Source of the DNA: Alloyangia pacifica
GTDB taxonomy: Bacteria; Pseudomonadota; Alphaproteobacteria; Rhodobacterales; Rhodobacteraceae
Length of the DNA: 64,000 nt
Direction: 5' to 3'
Assembly (NCBI RefSeq): GCF_003111685.1
Contig: NZ_CP022190.1
Span: forward strand, 706,001-770,000
In this document: in pieces, positions 18,157-26,949 of the stretch
Position numbering within the stretch: the stretch's first letter is position 1
How the letters are laid out: each line of letters starts with the position of its first letter
The notes under the pieces: generated by a model
Seen by the model: the letters and a program-made list of their open reading frames with translations, nothing else
Database searches by the model: none
What the model was told of the DNA's origin: nothing
Position numbers and translations under genes: made by a program

Positions 18157-19676
18157 GCAAACTCCCCCTGCACGAACCAGTCCTGCGCGCCGCCGGCGTT
18201 CCAGCCCGCCACCTGCGGGGTGTGGAACAGCCAGAGCCGTGGCCCTTCGCGGGTTTCGATCCGCCAGTAGTCGCGGATCCCTGCGCGCCATGCGGGATCG
18301 TCGAACCACCACTCAGGGGCGATGCGTTCCGGCCCGGTGGCGCGCAGGGTGGAAAAACGCATGTTGCGCCAGCGGAACTGCGCGGGGGGATGGCCCGGCT
18401 GCGCGCCGCGCGCGCCGCTGACCATCTCGGGCGGAAAGAGGACCTGCGGTCGCGGCGGGCCGCGCCGGGGCGGCGCCTCTTCGGCTTGGCTGTAGGCAGC
18501 GGGGGCGATGAGGAAGCTGCGCTCGGGGATGGTGCTGTCGGCGGGCAGCAGGCGCTGCACGGCGTCGAAGCCGAGCCGGTTGCCGAGCCGCGAGACGAGA
18601 TCCGCCAGCGCATCCTCGCTGCGCAGCTTCGGGCCGCCCGGAGTGCTGCCATGGCCCAGCTGCTCGGGCGGCAGCTTTTCGGTCACCTCGGCGCAGAGCC
18701 GCAGCGCGTCGATGCCGAAGCCCGCCTCGACCTCTGCCACTCCTTTCTCGAAGAGCGCGGCGATGCGGGCGGGGTCGCGCATGGGGCGGGCGAGGCCGAC
18801 CCGGACATGGGCGGTCTCGCGGTCGACGCGGCGCAGCTCTAGCAGCACCCGCCGCGCGCCGTGCTGGTGGTGGGTGAGCTGGGCGCAGAGCCGCTCGAGC
18901 AATCGCGCGAGGCCGGCCATCACGTCCTCCTGCAGGCCGATGGGCTCGGGCAGGGTCATGCGCACGCCGAAATGCGGCGCCTCGCGCTCGGCGTCCACCG
19001 GCTCGGGCTGGGTGCCGAGCGCCTGATCGAGCCGGGTGATCAGCGCCGGGCCGAAGCGCTTGGCCAGCGGCGCGCGGGGCAGGTGAACGAGATCGGCGAT
19101 GCGGGTCAGCCCGGCGCGGCAAAGCGTGGCGGCGGTCTCGTGGTCGATGCGCAGGGCCGAGACCGGCAGCGGTCCCAGCCCCTCGGCCAGCGCGCCCTCG
19201 GGCAGCACCCCGCCGCCGTGGCGGGCCAGCGCGTGCGCCGCGCCCCGGGTGCCGGCGATGGCGCTCTGCGCCGCCAGCCCCGTGCGCTCCAGCCGGTCGT
19301 GCAGATCGGCGCGCAAGGCCGGCTCGCCGCCGAAGAGATGCGGCACTCCGGTGATGTCGGCGATCAGCCCGTCGGCGCCGTCGCGCGCCACCAGGGGCGC
19401 GTAGCGCCCGGCCCAGCGACGCAGCCCCGCCAGCGCCGCCGCCTCGCGCGCCAGGTCGGCGGGGCGGGTGGCGAGATCGGGACAGATGGCGCGGGCGTCG
19501 GCCAGCGCCATGCCGCGCGCCAGCCCATGCGCCTGCGCCAGCGGCGAGACGCAGTGCAGATGATCGGAATTGCCCGACCGCAGGGTCAGGGCAAAGGGCC
19601 CCTCAACGGGGCGTTTCCGCAGGCTCGTGTCGCTCGCCAGCCGCGGAAACCAGATGGAAAGCAGACGTCTCGCCAC
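18153..19676 (-). CDS. imuB: Y-family polymerase-like protein ImuB
   Basis: Adaptor of the mutasome, 507 residues. The N-terminus RRLLSIWFPRLASD and the palm-like segment GLIADITGVPHLFGG are typical of ImuB, which keeps the Y-family fold but not the full acidic catalytic set. In known systems it links DnaE2 to the beta clamp. The C-terminal about 130 residues (RSFLIAPAAYSQ through WRIETREGPRLWLF) are the ImuB-specific tail. Its start lies 74 nt inside the end of imuA, and its stop overlaps dnaE2. Confidence 0.92.
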   Translation of the reverse strand: MARRLLSIWFPRLASDTSLRKRPVEGPFALTLRSGNSDHLHCVSPLAQAHGLARGMALADARAICPDLATRPADLAREAAALAGLRRWAGRYAPLVARDGADGLIADITGVPHLFGGEPALRADLHDRLERTGLAAQSAIAGTRGAAHALARHGGGVLPEGALAEGLGPLPVSALRIDHETAATLCRAGLTRIADLVHLPRAPLAKRFGPALITRLDQALGTQPEPVDAEREAPHFGVRMTLPEPIGLQEDVMAGLARLLERLCAQLTHHQHGARRVLLELRRVDRETAHVRVGLARPMRDPARIAALFEKGVAEVEAGFGIDALRLCAEVTEKLPPEQLGHGSTPGGPKLRSEDALADLVSRLGNRLGFDAVQRLLPADSTIPERSFLIAPAAYSQAEEAPPRRGPPRPQVLFPPEMVSGARGAQPGHPPAQFRWRNMRFSTLRATGPERIAPEWWFDDPAWRAGIRDYWRIETREGPRLWLFHTPQVAGWNAGGAQDWFVQGEFA

Positions 19677-20205
19677 GCCAATCCACGGTCCAAAGTTTCA
19701 ATGTTCCCTTTTTGTTCTTTATAAGGTCCCACTGCTGCAGAGTCGAGTCCGGCGCGGGGGAAGGACGCTGTTCGCAGGCCCAGCGTGTCTCGGCGGCATT
19801 GCTGCCCTGGCCGCTCTGGATGAGCATCAGCCCGGTGGTCCGCCCGGCCTCCGCCGCCAGCTGCAGCCGCCGCCCGGCGGTGAGCGACAGCAGCTCCCCC
19901 GGCTCGGCCACCACCAGCCCCACGGCGGAGCAGCGCAGCGCCTCTTCGGCGGTCCACAGCAGATCGGTCTCGCTTTGCGTGCGCACCAAGAGCAGCCGCG
20001 CGTTCAGGCCCTCGGGCAGGCCGCGCAGCAGCGGGGTCTGCGGCGCGTGGCGTGGCAGGATCCAGATCAGCGGCCCGTCGTGGCGCGCCGCCTGGAAAAG
20101 CGCGAAGCCGCGCCGCGCACGCCCTTCGGCCTCATGCACCCGGGCGGGGCAGAGGGCGAGGGGATCGGCCTCGGCAAGAGGCGCGCTGGCGGGCAGGGAA
20201 CGCAT
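19603..20205 (-). CDS. imuA: ImuA, RecA-like SOS mutagenesis protein
   Basis: First gene of the imuA-imuB-dnaE2 cassette, 200 residues from ATG 20205. Recognisable segments are EGRARRGFALFQAARHDGPLIWILPRH and the RecA-like strand VGLVVAEPGELLSLTAGRRLQLAAE. A longer frame to 20331 was rejected because it would read through the LexA box and has no ribosome site. The last 74 nt overlap imuB, an arrangement that implies coupled translation. Function is known from Caulobacter: a mutasome part required for damage-induced mutagenesis. Confidence 0.88.
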   Translation of the reverse strand: MRSLPASAPLAEADPLALCPARVHEAEGRARRGFALFQAARHDGPLIWILPRHAPQTPLLRGLPEGLNARLLLVRTQSETDLLWTAEEALRCSAVGLVVAEPGELLSLTAGRRLQLAAEAGRTTGLMLIQSGQGSNAAETRWACEQRPSPAPDSTLQQWDLIKNKKGTLKLWTVDWRGETSAFHLVSAAGERHEPAETPR

Positions 20206-20246
20206 GGGGTCAGGTGCAGCAGAGTCGATATGGGGTGGCAGAGTGA

Positions 20247-20261
20247 GAACATTGCCAGAAC
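20247..20261 (-). promoter_or_regulatory. LexA (SOS) box upstream of imuA
   Basis: GAAC-ATTGCCA-GAAC is a perfect match to the alphaproteobacterial LexA site GAAC-N7-GAAC (equivalently GTTC-N7-GTTC). It lies 42-56 bp before the imuA start, as expected for a promoter operator. This supports SOS induction of the imuA-imuB-dnaE2 operon. Confidence 0.85.
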
Positions 20262-20365
20262 ATTCGGCCCGAGGGAAGCACCCCACGCCCGCCAAGGGCG
20301 ATCGCGACCCGGCAGGGAGACCGGGCGCCACGCCCGGCGTTGTGTCTAGGGGGAAAATATCCGTG

Positions 20366-20398
20366 CCGGAGGCAGGATCGCGCCGCGATCCTCCGGAC
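20366..20398 (-). terminator. Terminator of bpt
   Basis: AGGATCGCG and CGCGATCCT form a perfect 9-bp arm pair around one base, with outer CCGGAG/CTCCGG pairing. On the minus strand the sequence continues into an ATATTTTCCCCC tract. It lies 17-49 bp past the bpt stop. Confidence 0.7.
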
Positions 20399-20414
20399 CT
20401 CGAGGCTCTTGCCT

Positions 20415-21227
20415 TCAGCCCCGGCTGTCGGGCAGCGAGATGTTCGCGACCTGCTCGGCGATCGGGTCGGTGCTCAGCGGATGGGTCTCGGAGGCGTAAT
20501 CGTCATCTCCGCGCATCGGCTCCCAGCGACCGCGGCGGTAGATCTCGAGCGCCGAAAACTGCGCCTTGTAGCCCATCTTCGGCGAGCCGGGTACCCAGTA
20601 GCCCAAATAGACGTAAGGCAGCCCCGCCTCGCGGGCGATGTCGATGTGATCGAGGATCATCCAGGTGCCGAGCCCGGACTTGGGCAGATCTGGGTCGTAG
20701 AAGGAATAAACCATCGACAGCCCGTCATCGAGCACGTCGGTCAGACAGACTGCGGCGAGGTCGCCGCGCGCGCCGTCGGTGTATTCGACGATGCGGCTGC
20801 GGATCGGCGTCTCCTCGACCATCGCGGCAAACTCGAAGATATCCATGTCGGCCATGCCGCCATCGGCATGGCGCGCGTCGAGGTAGCGGCGGAAGAGCTC
20901 GAACTGGTCCTCGGTGGCCCAGGGGCTCGACGCCCGGCGGTGCAGGTGGGCGTTGCGCTTCAGCGACCGGCGCTGGCTCTTGGACGGGGCGAAGCTGCGC
21001 ACGTCGATCCGCGCCGAAAGACAGGCGGAACACTCGGAACAGGACGGGCGGTATAGCACGTTCTGCGAGCGGCGGAATCCCTGCTTCGAGAGGCTGTCAT
21101 TGAGCTTCTCGGCACTGTCCCCCTGCAGCGCGGTGAACAGTTTGCGCTCCATCCGGCCCGGCAGATAGGGGCAGGGTTGCGGCGCCGTGACGTAGAATTG
21201 CGGCGCAAGGGGCAGCGAGTGGCGCAT
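20415..21227 (-). CDS. bpt: Aspartate/glutamate leucyltransferase (arginyltransferase family)
   Basis: Enzyme of 270 residues that transfers Leu (or Arg) from charged tRNA to acidic N-termini, feeding the N-degron pathway to ClpS/ClpAP. Visible hallmarks are the N-terminal [15 protein letters not shown], the Cys cluster [15 protein letters not shown], and the C-terminal segments [19 protein letters not shown] and [21 protein letters not shown]. Size is typical for Bpt. It is a single gene with its own terminator; the upstream gene ends 246 bp away. Confidence 0.95.
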   Translation of the reverse strand: MRHSLPLAPQFYVTAPQPCPYLPGRMERKLFTALQGDSAEKLNDSLSKQGFRRSQNVLYRPSCSECSACLSARIDVRSFAPSKSQRRSLKRNAHLHRRASSPWATEDQFELFRRYLDARHADGGMADMDIFEFAAMVEETPIRSRIVEYTDGARGDLAAVCLTDVLDDGLSMVYSFYDPDLPKSGLGTWMILDHIDIAREAGLPYVYLGYWVPGSPKMGYKAQFSALEIYRRGRWEPMRGDDDYASETHPLSTDPIAEQVANISLPDSRG

Positions 21228-21431
21228 TTCGGAACCGTCCGGGCTGTTTGAAAGAAAAACGTAACAACGAAAGGGCCGGTCGCCAACCCCACCTCATCTT
21301 ACATATGCAGCTATCACGATCTTGGGAAAGGGTGCGCGCGAAAGATCGCCAACGGGCACGCCGTCGCGTGGATGCCGGGCGCTCTTAAAGGGGCACGCAG
21401 GGCACCGTCCCCCCATGTCTTCGACAAAGAA

Positions 21432-21451
21432 AAGGGGGCCGAGGCCCCCTT
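21432..21451 (-). terminator. Terminator of the RDD gene
   Basis: AAGGGGG and CCCCCTT pair around CCGAGG. On the minus strand the stem is followed by TTTTCTTTG. It lies 22-41 bp past the stop at 21473. Confidence 0.75.
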
Positions 21452-21472
21452 GCGTCTTGAGCTGTCCCGGTG

Positions 21473-21925
21473 TCAGGCGGCGCGTCGGTTCAGCGCCACG
21501 GTGCCGAGGGCGAGGTCGGTCAGACCCTGGCCGCGCTCTGTCGCCAGCATGCAGACGATCGAGACAATCTGCAGCGGCGCGAAGGACACGGAAACCGTGT
21601 ATCCCAGCGTGTGCAGCAGCGCCTGAGGCAGGCCAAAGCGCTGCCCCTGCCAATCGCGGAACTCGATCGCCATGAGGCGCATGCCCCAGGTTGCCGAGCC
21701 GGTCGTCAGGGTCGCCACCCGGTAGCCGAAGCTGACCACCAGCCAGATGGCGAAGAAAATGAACACGCCAAGGAAAGCAGTGAACAGAAGGGCGATGAAC
21801 ACCAGCACCGCAACGATCATCGTGTCGATGACCCATGCCATGCCGCGCTTGAGCGCGACACTCTCGTAGAAGGCACGCTGGTGCACCGGGTCGGGTAGAT
21901 GGGAATAAGTCGCGTTGGGGTACAT
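21473..21925 (-). CDS. RDD family membrane protein
   Basis: Small membrane protein of 150 residues with three predicted spans. The RDD pattern is partly seen as KRGMAWVIDTMIVAVLVFIALL, with the Arg and Asp positions of the family, followed by GSATWGMRLMAIEFRDWQG. The start at 21925 follows a GAGAGA ribosome site; longer frames are antisense-like. Function of RDD proteins is poorly defined, with some members acting in ion homeostasis. It lies 155 bp downstream of the DUF2852 gene on the same strand. Confidence 0.8.
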   Translation of the reverse strand: MYPNATYSHLPDPVHQRAFYESVALKRGMAWVIDTMIVAVLVFIALLFTAFLGVFIFFAIWLVVSFGYRVATLTTGSATWGMRLMAIEFRDWQGQRFGLPQALLHTLGYTVSVSFAPLQIVSIVCMLATERGQGLTDLALGTVALNRRAA

Positions 21926-22079
21926 GTCTCTCTCGCTCGGGCTGTCCGTCTCGGGCGGGTGCAGTTTCGGGGTTACAGGGCAGGTGGGGATGATGCCGGA
22001 AGAAATCCAGAGGGCAGAGCCCGGTGGGGTGTCGGTGCCATGGCCCGTGCTGGGCCATGGCGATGTGTGATCCTGGTGA

Positions 22080-22526
22080 TCAGGCGTTTTCGATTTCGCC
22101 CGTTTCGCGCTCTTCGCGGGCCTTGCGGTCGCGGTCGTCCATGAACTGGTCGAACTCGGCCTTGTCACGTGCTTCGCGCAGGCGCTGCAGGAAGTCCTCG
22201 AAGCTCTTCTGCTCGTCTTCGAGGCGGCGCAGCGTGTCAGCCTTGTAGGCATCGAAGGCGGCGTTGCCGCTCGGGCGCATGGCGTTGAAGCCCTGCTGGA
22301 ACGCGGCGTGACGGTTGCTGTGACGATTGCGGCAAGACTTTCCGAACATGCGTTTGCTCCAGATCATATAGGCAAGAAGGGCGAGGCCGATGGGCCAGAA
22401 AATCATGAAACCGAGGATCATGGCGACGATCCACGCGGGTTTGCCCCGCTGGTCGAGCCAGAACTCGGCACGGCGCAGCCAGCCGGGGTTGGCGGGCTGG
22501 GTGTAGTGCTGCGAGGCGGCGGTCAT
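22080..22526 (-). CDS. DUF2852 membrane protein
   Basis: Protein of 148 residues of the alphaproteobacterial DUF2852 family. One or two spans (PAWIVAMILGFMIFWPIGLALLAYMIW) are followed by a long, highly charged helix rich in Glu, Arg and Lys (about residues 85-148), probably a cytoplasmic coiled coil with FEDFLQRLREARDKAEFDQF. No function is known. It is preceded by two near-identical operator palindromes, so expression looks tightly controlled. Confidence 0.85.
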   Translation of the reverse strand: MTAASQHYTQPANPGWLRRAEFWLDQRGKPAWIVAMILGFMIFWPIGLALLAYMIWSKRMFGKSCRNRHSNRHAAFQQGFNAMRPSGNAAFDAYKADTLRRLEDEQKSFEDFLQRLREARDKAEFDQFMDDRDRKAREERETGEIENA

Positions 22527-22553
22527 GGGTCGTGTCCTTTCGGTTCGGTGTGA

Positions 22554-22570
22554 TGTGAATGGTCTTCACA
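22554..22570 (-). promoter_or_regulatory. Operator-like palindrome 1 before DUF2852
   Basis: TGTGAA-TGGTC-TTCACA, a perfect 6-5-6 dyad, begins 28 bp upstream of the DUF2852 start. A second copy lies 59 bp further upstream. The half-site spacing (TGTGA-N7-TCACA) differs from CRP, which uses N6. Confidence 0.55.
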
Positions 22571-22612
22571 TTACCGAAGATCGGTATTCGCCCGGCCCCC
22601 TTCAAGGGGTGA

Positions 22613-22629
22613 TGTGAAAGGTTTTTACA
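22613..22629 (-). promoter_or_regulatory. Operator-like palindrome 2 before DUF2852
   Basis: TGTGAA-AGGTT-TTTACA, the same 6-5-6 layout as the copy at 22554, with GAT before and T after in both. Over 21 bp the two copies differ at three positions. A third, unrelated dyad TACCGA-AGA-TCGGTA (22572-22586) lies between them. Confidence 0.55.
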
Positions 22630-22681
22630 TTTTTCGCGCGGGGCGGTTTGATGCGCTGTCCGCCACGAGGGGCCTTGGAGC

Positions 22682-23314
22682 CTAGACGGTCCGTGCCACC
22701 CAGTCCGAAACGGCCGCCGCGGCGCGCGCGAGATTGTCCTCGTGGCTCTGCCCGCTCACGCTCTTGCGCGGCTTGAGGTCATGATTGCCGTCGTCGAGCC
22801 AGTCCAGGGCGATGCTCTCCGACAGCGCATAGCCCGTCACCTCTTCGCGCGTGCCGAAGGGATCGCGGGTGCCCTGGCAGATCAGCGCGGGCGTGCGCAG
22901 CGCCGCAAGGTGTTCCGTGCGCAGCCTTTCGGGCTTGCCGGTGGGATGGAACGGGTAACCGAGGCAAACCAGCCCGGCAATCTTGCCCGCCTTGAAGAGG
23001 TCGTCGGCAATGAGGCTCGCGACCCGCCCGCCCATGGACTTGCCGCCAATGAAGAGCGGACCATCGCAGGCTAGGGCCTCGATCGCCGCGCGGTATTCCT
23101 GCTGAAGCAGCTCGATCTTGGGCGGCGGGCGCTTGGAGCCGCCCGTGCGGCGCTGCGCCATGTAGCCGAACTCGAAGCGCGCGACCCGCAGCCCCTCGCG
23201 AGCCAGAAGCGCGGCCATCCGCGCCATGAAATCGCTGTCCATCGCCGCGCCAGCACCATGGGCGAGCAGCAGGGTCGGGCGGTCAGGCCCATCGCCGTCG
23301 ATCAGGAACGCCAT
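22682..23314 (-). CDS. Alpha/beta hydrolase (KANL3/Tex30 type)
   Basis: Serine hydrolase-fold protein of 210 residues. The opening LLLAHGAGAAMDSDFMARMA gives the oxyanion-hole HGAG motif. The nucleophile elbow is GGKSMGGR (Ser in GKSMGG), the acid is in CQGTRDPFG and the His in GNHDLKPRK. The order and spacing match the small dienelactone-hydrolase-like group annotated as KANL3/Tex30. The substrate is unknown. The start is ATG 23314; a GTG at 23323 overlaps the upstream ybaK-like stop, so the two genes are coupled either way. Confidence 0.82.
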   Translation of the reverse strand: MAFLIDGDGPDRPTLLLAHGAGAAMDSDFMARMAALLAREGLRVARFEFGYMAQRRTGGSKRPPPKIELLQQEYRAAIEALACDGPLFIGGKSMGGRVASLIADDLFKAGKIAGLVCLGYPFHPTGKPERLRTEHLAALRTPALICQGTRDPFGTREEVTGYALSESIALDWLDDGNHDLKPRKSVSGQSHEDNLARAAAAVSDWVARTV

Positions 23315-23319
23315 GCCGG

Positions 23320-23787
23320 TCACTCGGTGAACTCCGCCGCCACCGCACCGGTGAGTCCCGGCAGCACGTGGGCGTCGAGCGCAAAAAGGTGCCGCGGTGT
23401 GCCCGCCGCCGCCCAGACCTGCGCAAACTCCAGCAGCCGCGGATCGATCCAGGCCCGGATCGGCGTGAGGTGCCCGACCGGCGAAACGCCCCCGATGGCA
23501 AACCCGGTCTGCCCGCGGATCAGCGCCGCATCCGCCTTGCCCAGCGGCTCGCCCGCCAAGGCCGAGGCTTTCTCGGCGCAGACCCGGTTGCCGCCCGCGG
23601 TCAGGAACAGCACCGCCGCGCCGCTCTGCTCGGCGCGGAAGATGATCGACTTGGCGATCTGGTCGAGCGCGCAGCCCACCGAGTCGGCCGCCTCCCGCGC
23701 GGTGCGGGCGTTTTCCACCTCGAGGATCTCCACCGGCAGCCCGGCCTCTTCCAGCGCCGCGCGCACCCGTTTCAGGCTCTTGCTCAT
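23320..23787 (-). CDS. YbaK/EbsC family aminoacyl-tRNA deacylase
   Basis: Protein of 155 residues with the YbaK fold. Such proteins clear mischarged tRNAs in trans. Typical segments are IAKSIIFRAEQSGAAVLFLT with the catalytic-type Lys, and the GFAIGGVSPVGHL loop. The start at 23787 follows a GGGAGACG ribosome site; the longer frame upstream is basic and antisense-like. Its stop overlaps the hydrolase gene, suggesting one two-gene transcript, divergent from glnE with 113 bp between. Confidence 0.88.
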   Translation of the reverse strand: MSKSLKRVRAALEEAGLPVEILEVENARTAREAADSVGCALDQIAKSIIFRAEQSGAAVLFLTAGGNRVCAEKASALAGEPLGKADAALIRGQTGFAIGGVSPVGHLTPIRAWIDPRLLEFAQVWAAAGTPRHLFALDAHVLPGLTGAVAAEFTE

Positions 23788-23900
23788 GATCGTCTCCCGT
23801 CTCTGTCGCCGCGAGGCATAGCCGCCCGCGCGGCGGCGCGGCAAGCCACCGCATGCCAGTTGGCATTGCACAAAGCGCGCAAGCGTGGCCATCTGCCGCC

Positions 23901-26678
23901 ATGAACCTTGCCGATGCAATCACCCGACTGCCCCGCCCTTTCGAGCCCGCCCTCGGAGAAGAGGCCCGCGCCGCCGTGCCCTGGGCCTCGAACCCCATCG
24001 CCGAGCTGATCGAGGGGGCGGGCGGCTCCAGTCCCTATCTCGCGGGCCTGATCCGCAAGGAAAGCACCTGGCTCGAGGGCGCAGTAGATGCCCCGCAGGA
24101 CGCGCTCGTGGCGCTCTTCGCGGCGCTGCGCGGCACCGAGGGCGACCCCGGCGTGCCGCTGCGCGAGGCCAAGCGCCGGGTTGCGCTGTTGGTCGGGCTG
24201 GCGGACCTTGGCGGCGCCTGGCCGCTGGAGCAGGTTACCGGCACTCTGACCGATTTCGCCGACCTCGCAACGCAGATTGCCCTGCGTGACGCGATCGCCC
24301 GCGAGGTGAAACGCGGCAAGCTGCCCGGCGCCACCGAGGACGACGTCGCCACCGCCGGCGGCATGGTGGTCTTTGCCATGGGCAAGATGGGCGCGGGGGA
24401 ACTGAACTACAGCTCCGACATCGATCTCATATGTCTCTTCGACGAAACCCGCTTCGAGCGTGACGATTTCCACGAGGCCCGCGCGTCCTTCATCCGCGCC
24501 ACGAAACGCATGAGTGCCACGCTCAACGACCTGACCGGCGAGGGCTACGTCTTCCGCACCGACCTACGGCTGCGCCCCGATCCCGCGGTCACCCCGGTCT
24601 GCATGGCAATGGAGGCCGCCGAGCGCTATTACGAGAGCCTTGGCCGCGCCTGGGAGCGCGCCGCCTGGATCAAGGCCCGGCCCTGCGCCGGGGACCCGGA
24701 GGCTGGCGCGCGTTTTCTTGAGTCTCTGCGGCCATTCGTGTGGCGCAAGCACCTCGACTTCGCCGCGATCAAGGATGCCCACGACATGCGCTTGCGCTAT
24801 CGCGAGACCAAGGGGCTCTCGGGGCCGATCACCCTGCCGGGGCACAACATGAAGCTGGGCCGCGGCGGCATCCGCGAGATCGAGTTCTTCACCCAGACCC
24901 GCCAGATCATCGCCGGGGGCCGGGATCCGCGCCTCAGGGTGCGCGGAACGGTGCCGGGGCTGCAGGTGCTGGCCGAGACCGGCTGGGTGCCGCAGCCGGT
25001 CACCGAGACGCTGACGGAGCACTACCGCGCGCACCGCGAGATCGAGCACCGCATCCAGATGGTGCAGGACGCCCAGACCCACGCGCTGCCCGGCAGCGAG
25101 GAAGGGTTTGCCCGGCTCGCCGCCCTCTGCGGGCGCGATCTGACCGAGCTGAAGTCCGACCTGGAGGCTCGGCTCGAGGAGGTGCACGAGCTGACCGAGG
25201 GCTTCTTTGCCCCCGAAAGCCGTGGCGAGCCCGTCGCCGCCTCGCCGCTGGAGGACAGCCCGCTGGTGGCGCGCTGGCCAAGCTACCCGGCGCTGCGTTC
25301 GAACCGCGCGGTGGAGATCTTCAACCGCCTGCGCCCCGAGATCCTCAATCGCCTCGCCCGCGCCGCCCGCCCCGAGGAGGCGCTGACCGCCTTCGACGGC
25401 TTTCTGGCCGGGCTGCCGGCGGGGGTGCAGCTCTTCTCGCTTTTCGAGGCCAACCCGCAGCTTGTCGATCTGCTGGTCGACATCGTCTCGGTCTCGCCCG
25501 AGCTGGCGCTGCACCTGTCGCGCAACGCCCAGGTCTTCGACGCGGTAATCGGCGGCGATTTCTTTGCCCCCTGGCCGGGGGTGACGGCGCTGACGGTCGA
25601 TCTCGCAGAGGTGCTCTCGCGCGAAGAGGACTACGAGCGCCAGCTTGATTTGGCGCGGCGCTGGCAGCACGAGTGGCACTTCCGCATCGGCGTGCACTTG
25701 CTGCGCGGAATCTCGGAGCCGCAGGAAGCGGGCAAGCACTACGCCGAGCTGGCCGAGGCGACGCTCGCCGCGCTGGCTCCGGTCGTGCAGGCCGAATTCG
25801 CTCGCAAGCATGGCGACGCCCCGGGCCGTGGTGCGGTGGTGGTGGGCATGGGCAGTCTGGGGGCGGGGCGGCTGCACGCGCATTCCGACCTCGACCTTAT
25901 CGTGATCTATGACGCGGATGGCATCGATGCCTCCGAAGGCAAGCGGCCGCTGCCCTCGCGCACCTATTACGCCCGGCTGACCCAGGCGCTGATCACCGCG
26001 ATGACGGCGCCCATGGCCGAGGGCAAGCTCTACGAGATCGACATGCGCCTGCGCCCTTCGGGCAACCAGGGGCCGGTGGCGACCTCGCTCGCCGCCTTCA
26101 CCGAGTACCAGCGCACGGGCGCCTGGGTCTGGGAGCACCTGGCGCTGACCCGCGCACGGGTGGTGGCAGGCCCGGCGGATCTCGCGGCCGAGGTCGAGGC
26201 GTGGCGGCACGAGCTGCTGGCCGGACCGCACGACCGGGGCAAGGTGCTGGGAGAGCTGTCGAAGATGCGCGCCCGTATTGCCGCCGCAAAGGGCAGCGGC
26301 GATCCTTGGGATCCGAAGCTCGGGCAGGGGCGGATGCAGGATATCGAGCTGGTCGGTCAGGCCGGTGCGCTGCTCTCGGGGCAGGCACCGCGGCGCACGG
26401 CGCGCGGCCTTGCGGCGGCAGCGCAGGAGGGCTGGCTGAGCCGCGCCGAGGCCGACCACCTCGCCGCCACCTATCGCCTCTGCTGGGCGCTGCAGATCGG
26501 CGCGCGGTTGATCACCGAGGGTCGGCTCGACCCCGGCCAACTGGGCGCGGGCGGCTGCAGCTTCCTCACCAGCCTCGCCGGGGTCGACGGACCGGAGGCC
26601 CTGCGCGCGAAACTGGACGAGATGGCCAGCCGCGCCGCCGAGATCATCAGTGCCGCCCTACCGGTGCCGGCGGAATGA
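23901..26678 (+). CDS. glnE: Bifunctional glutamine synthetase adenylyltransferase/deadenylyltransferase
   Basis: Nitrogen regulator of 925 residues that adds or removes AMP on glutamine synthetase in response to PII and glutamine. Two nucleotidyltransferase domains are present: GKMGAGELNYSSDIDL near residue 170 (deadenylylase half) and GSLGAGRLHAHSDLDLIV near residue 660 (adenylylase half). Each is followed by its DLRLRP or MRLRPSG motif. Start at ATG 23901 gives an N-terminus, NLADAITRLPRPFEP, like other alphaproteobacterial GlnE. The stop overlaps the next small gene by ATGA. Confidence 0.95.
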   Translation: MNLADAITRLPRPFEPALGEEARAAVPWASNPIAELIEGAGGSSPYLAGLIRKESTWLEGAVDAPQDALVALFAALRGTEGDPGVPLREAKRRVALLVGLADLGGAWPLEQVTGTLTDFADLATQIALRDAIAREVKRGKLPGATEDDVATAGGMVVFAMGKMGAGELNYSSDIDLICLFDETRFERDDFHEARASFIRATKRMSATLNDLTGEGYVFRTDLRLRPDPAVTPVCMAMEAAERYYESLGRAWERAAWIKARPCAGDPEAGARFLESLRPFVWRKHLDFAAIKDAHDMRLRYRETKGLSGPITLPGHNMKLGRGGIREIEFFTQTRQIIAGGRDPRLRVRGTVPGLQVLAETGWVPQPVTETLTEHYRAHREIEHRIQMVQDAQTHALPGSEEGFARLAALCGRDLTELKSDLEARLEEVHELTEGFFAPESRGEPVAASPLEDSPLVARWPSYPALRSNRAVEIFNRLRPEILNRLARAARPEEALTAFDGFLAGLPAGVQLFSLFEANPQLVDLLVDIVSVSPELALHLSRNAQVFDAVIGGDFFAPWPGVTALTVDLAEVLSREEDYERQLDLARRWQHEWHFRIGVHLLRGISEPQEAGKHYAELAEATLAALAPVVQAEFARKHGDAPGRGAVVVGMGSLGAGRLHAHSDLDLIVIYDADGIDASEGKRPLPSRTYYARLTQALITAMTAPMAEGKLYEIDMRLRPSGNQGPVATSLAAFTEYQRTGAWVWEHLALTRARVVAGPADLAAEVEAWRHELLAGPHDRGKVLGELSKMRARIAAAKGSGDPWDPKLGQGRMQDIELVGQAGALLSGQAPRRTARGLAAAAQEGWLSRAEADHLAATYRLCWALQIGARLITEGRLDPGQLGAGGCSFLTSLAGVDGPEALRAKLDEMASRAAEIISAALPVPAE

Positions 26679-26932
26679 AGGGCGACGCGCTCGATCCCAA
26701 GGCGCTGATCGCCGAGGCCTACCGGATCGAGGGCATCAGCCTCGAGGAGTGCCGCACGATCTTTCTGGACTGGGCGCTGTCGCTGCCCGAGGGAGCGGAT
26801 CCGCGGGCCGCGCTCGACAGGCTGCTCGCGCGCCATGGCACGCCGGGGCACCCGATGACGCAGGTCATGACCGAGGGCCGCGCAGTTGCTTTGCCGCGCC
26901 GCCGCGGAGGCCGCGCGGCACGGCGGTTGTGA
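26675..26932 (+). CDS. Small conserved-type protein translationally coupled to glnE
   Basis: Frame of 85 residues starting at the ATG that overlaps the glnE stop (ATGA). The N-terminal 60 residues look like a real protein (LIAEAYRIEGISLEECRTIFLDWALSLP, helical, acidic), while the end is a basic Arg-rich tail. No domain is recognised. The coupling suggests a link to nitrogen control, but no function can be stated. Confidence 0.65.
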   Translation: MKGDALDPKALIAEAYRIEGISLEECRTIFLDWALSLPEGADPRAALDRLLARHGTPGHPMTQVMTEGRAVALPRRRGGRAARRL

Positions 26933-26949
26933 GCGCAGGGGTCCCGGGA

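Noticed and set aside
14608..18270. 1220-codon open frame on the plus strand
   Set aside because: It lies antisense to dnaE2, has no start signal and is rich in Arg, Gly, Ala and His, as expected from reverse translation of GC-rich coding DNA.
22554..22629. CRP or PpsR sites
   Set aside because: The half-site spacing is TGTGA-N7-TCACA and TGT-N11-ACA, one base off CRP (N6) and PpsR (N12).
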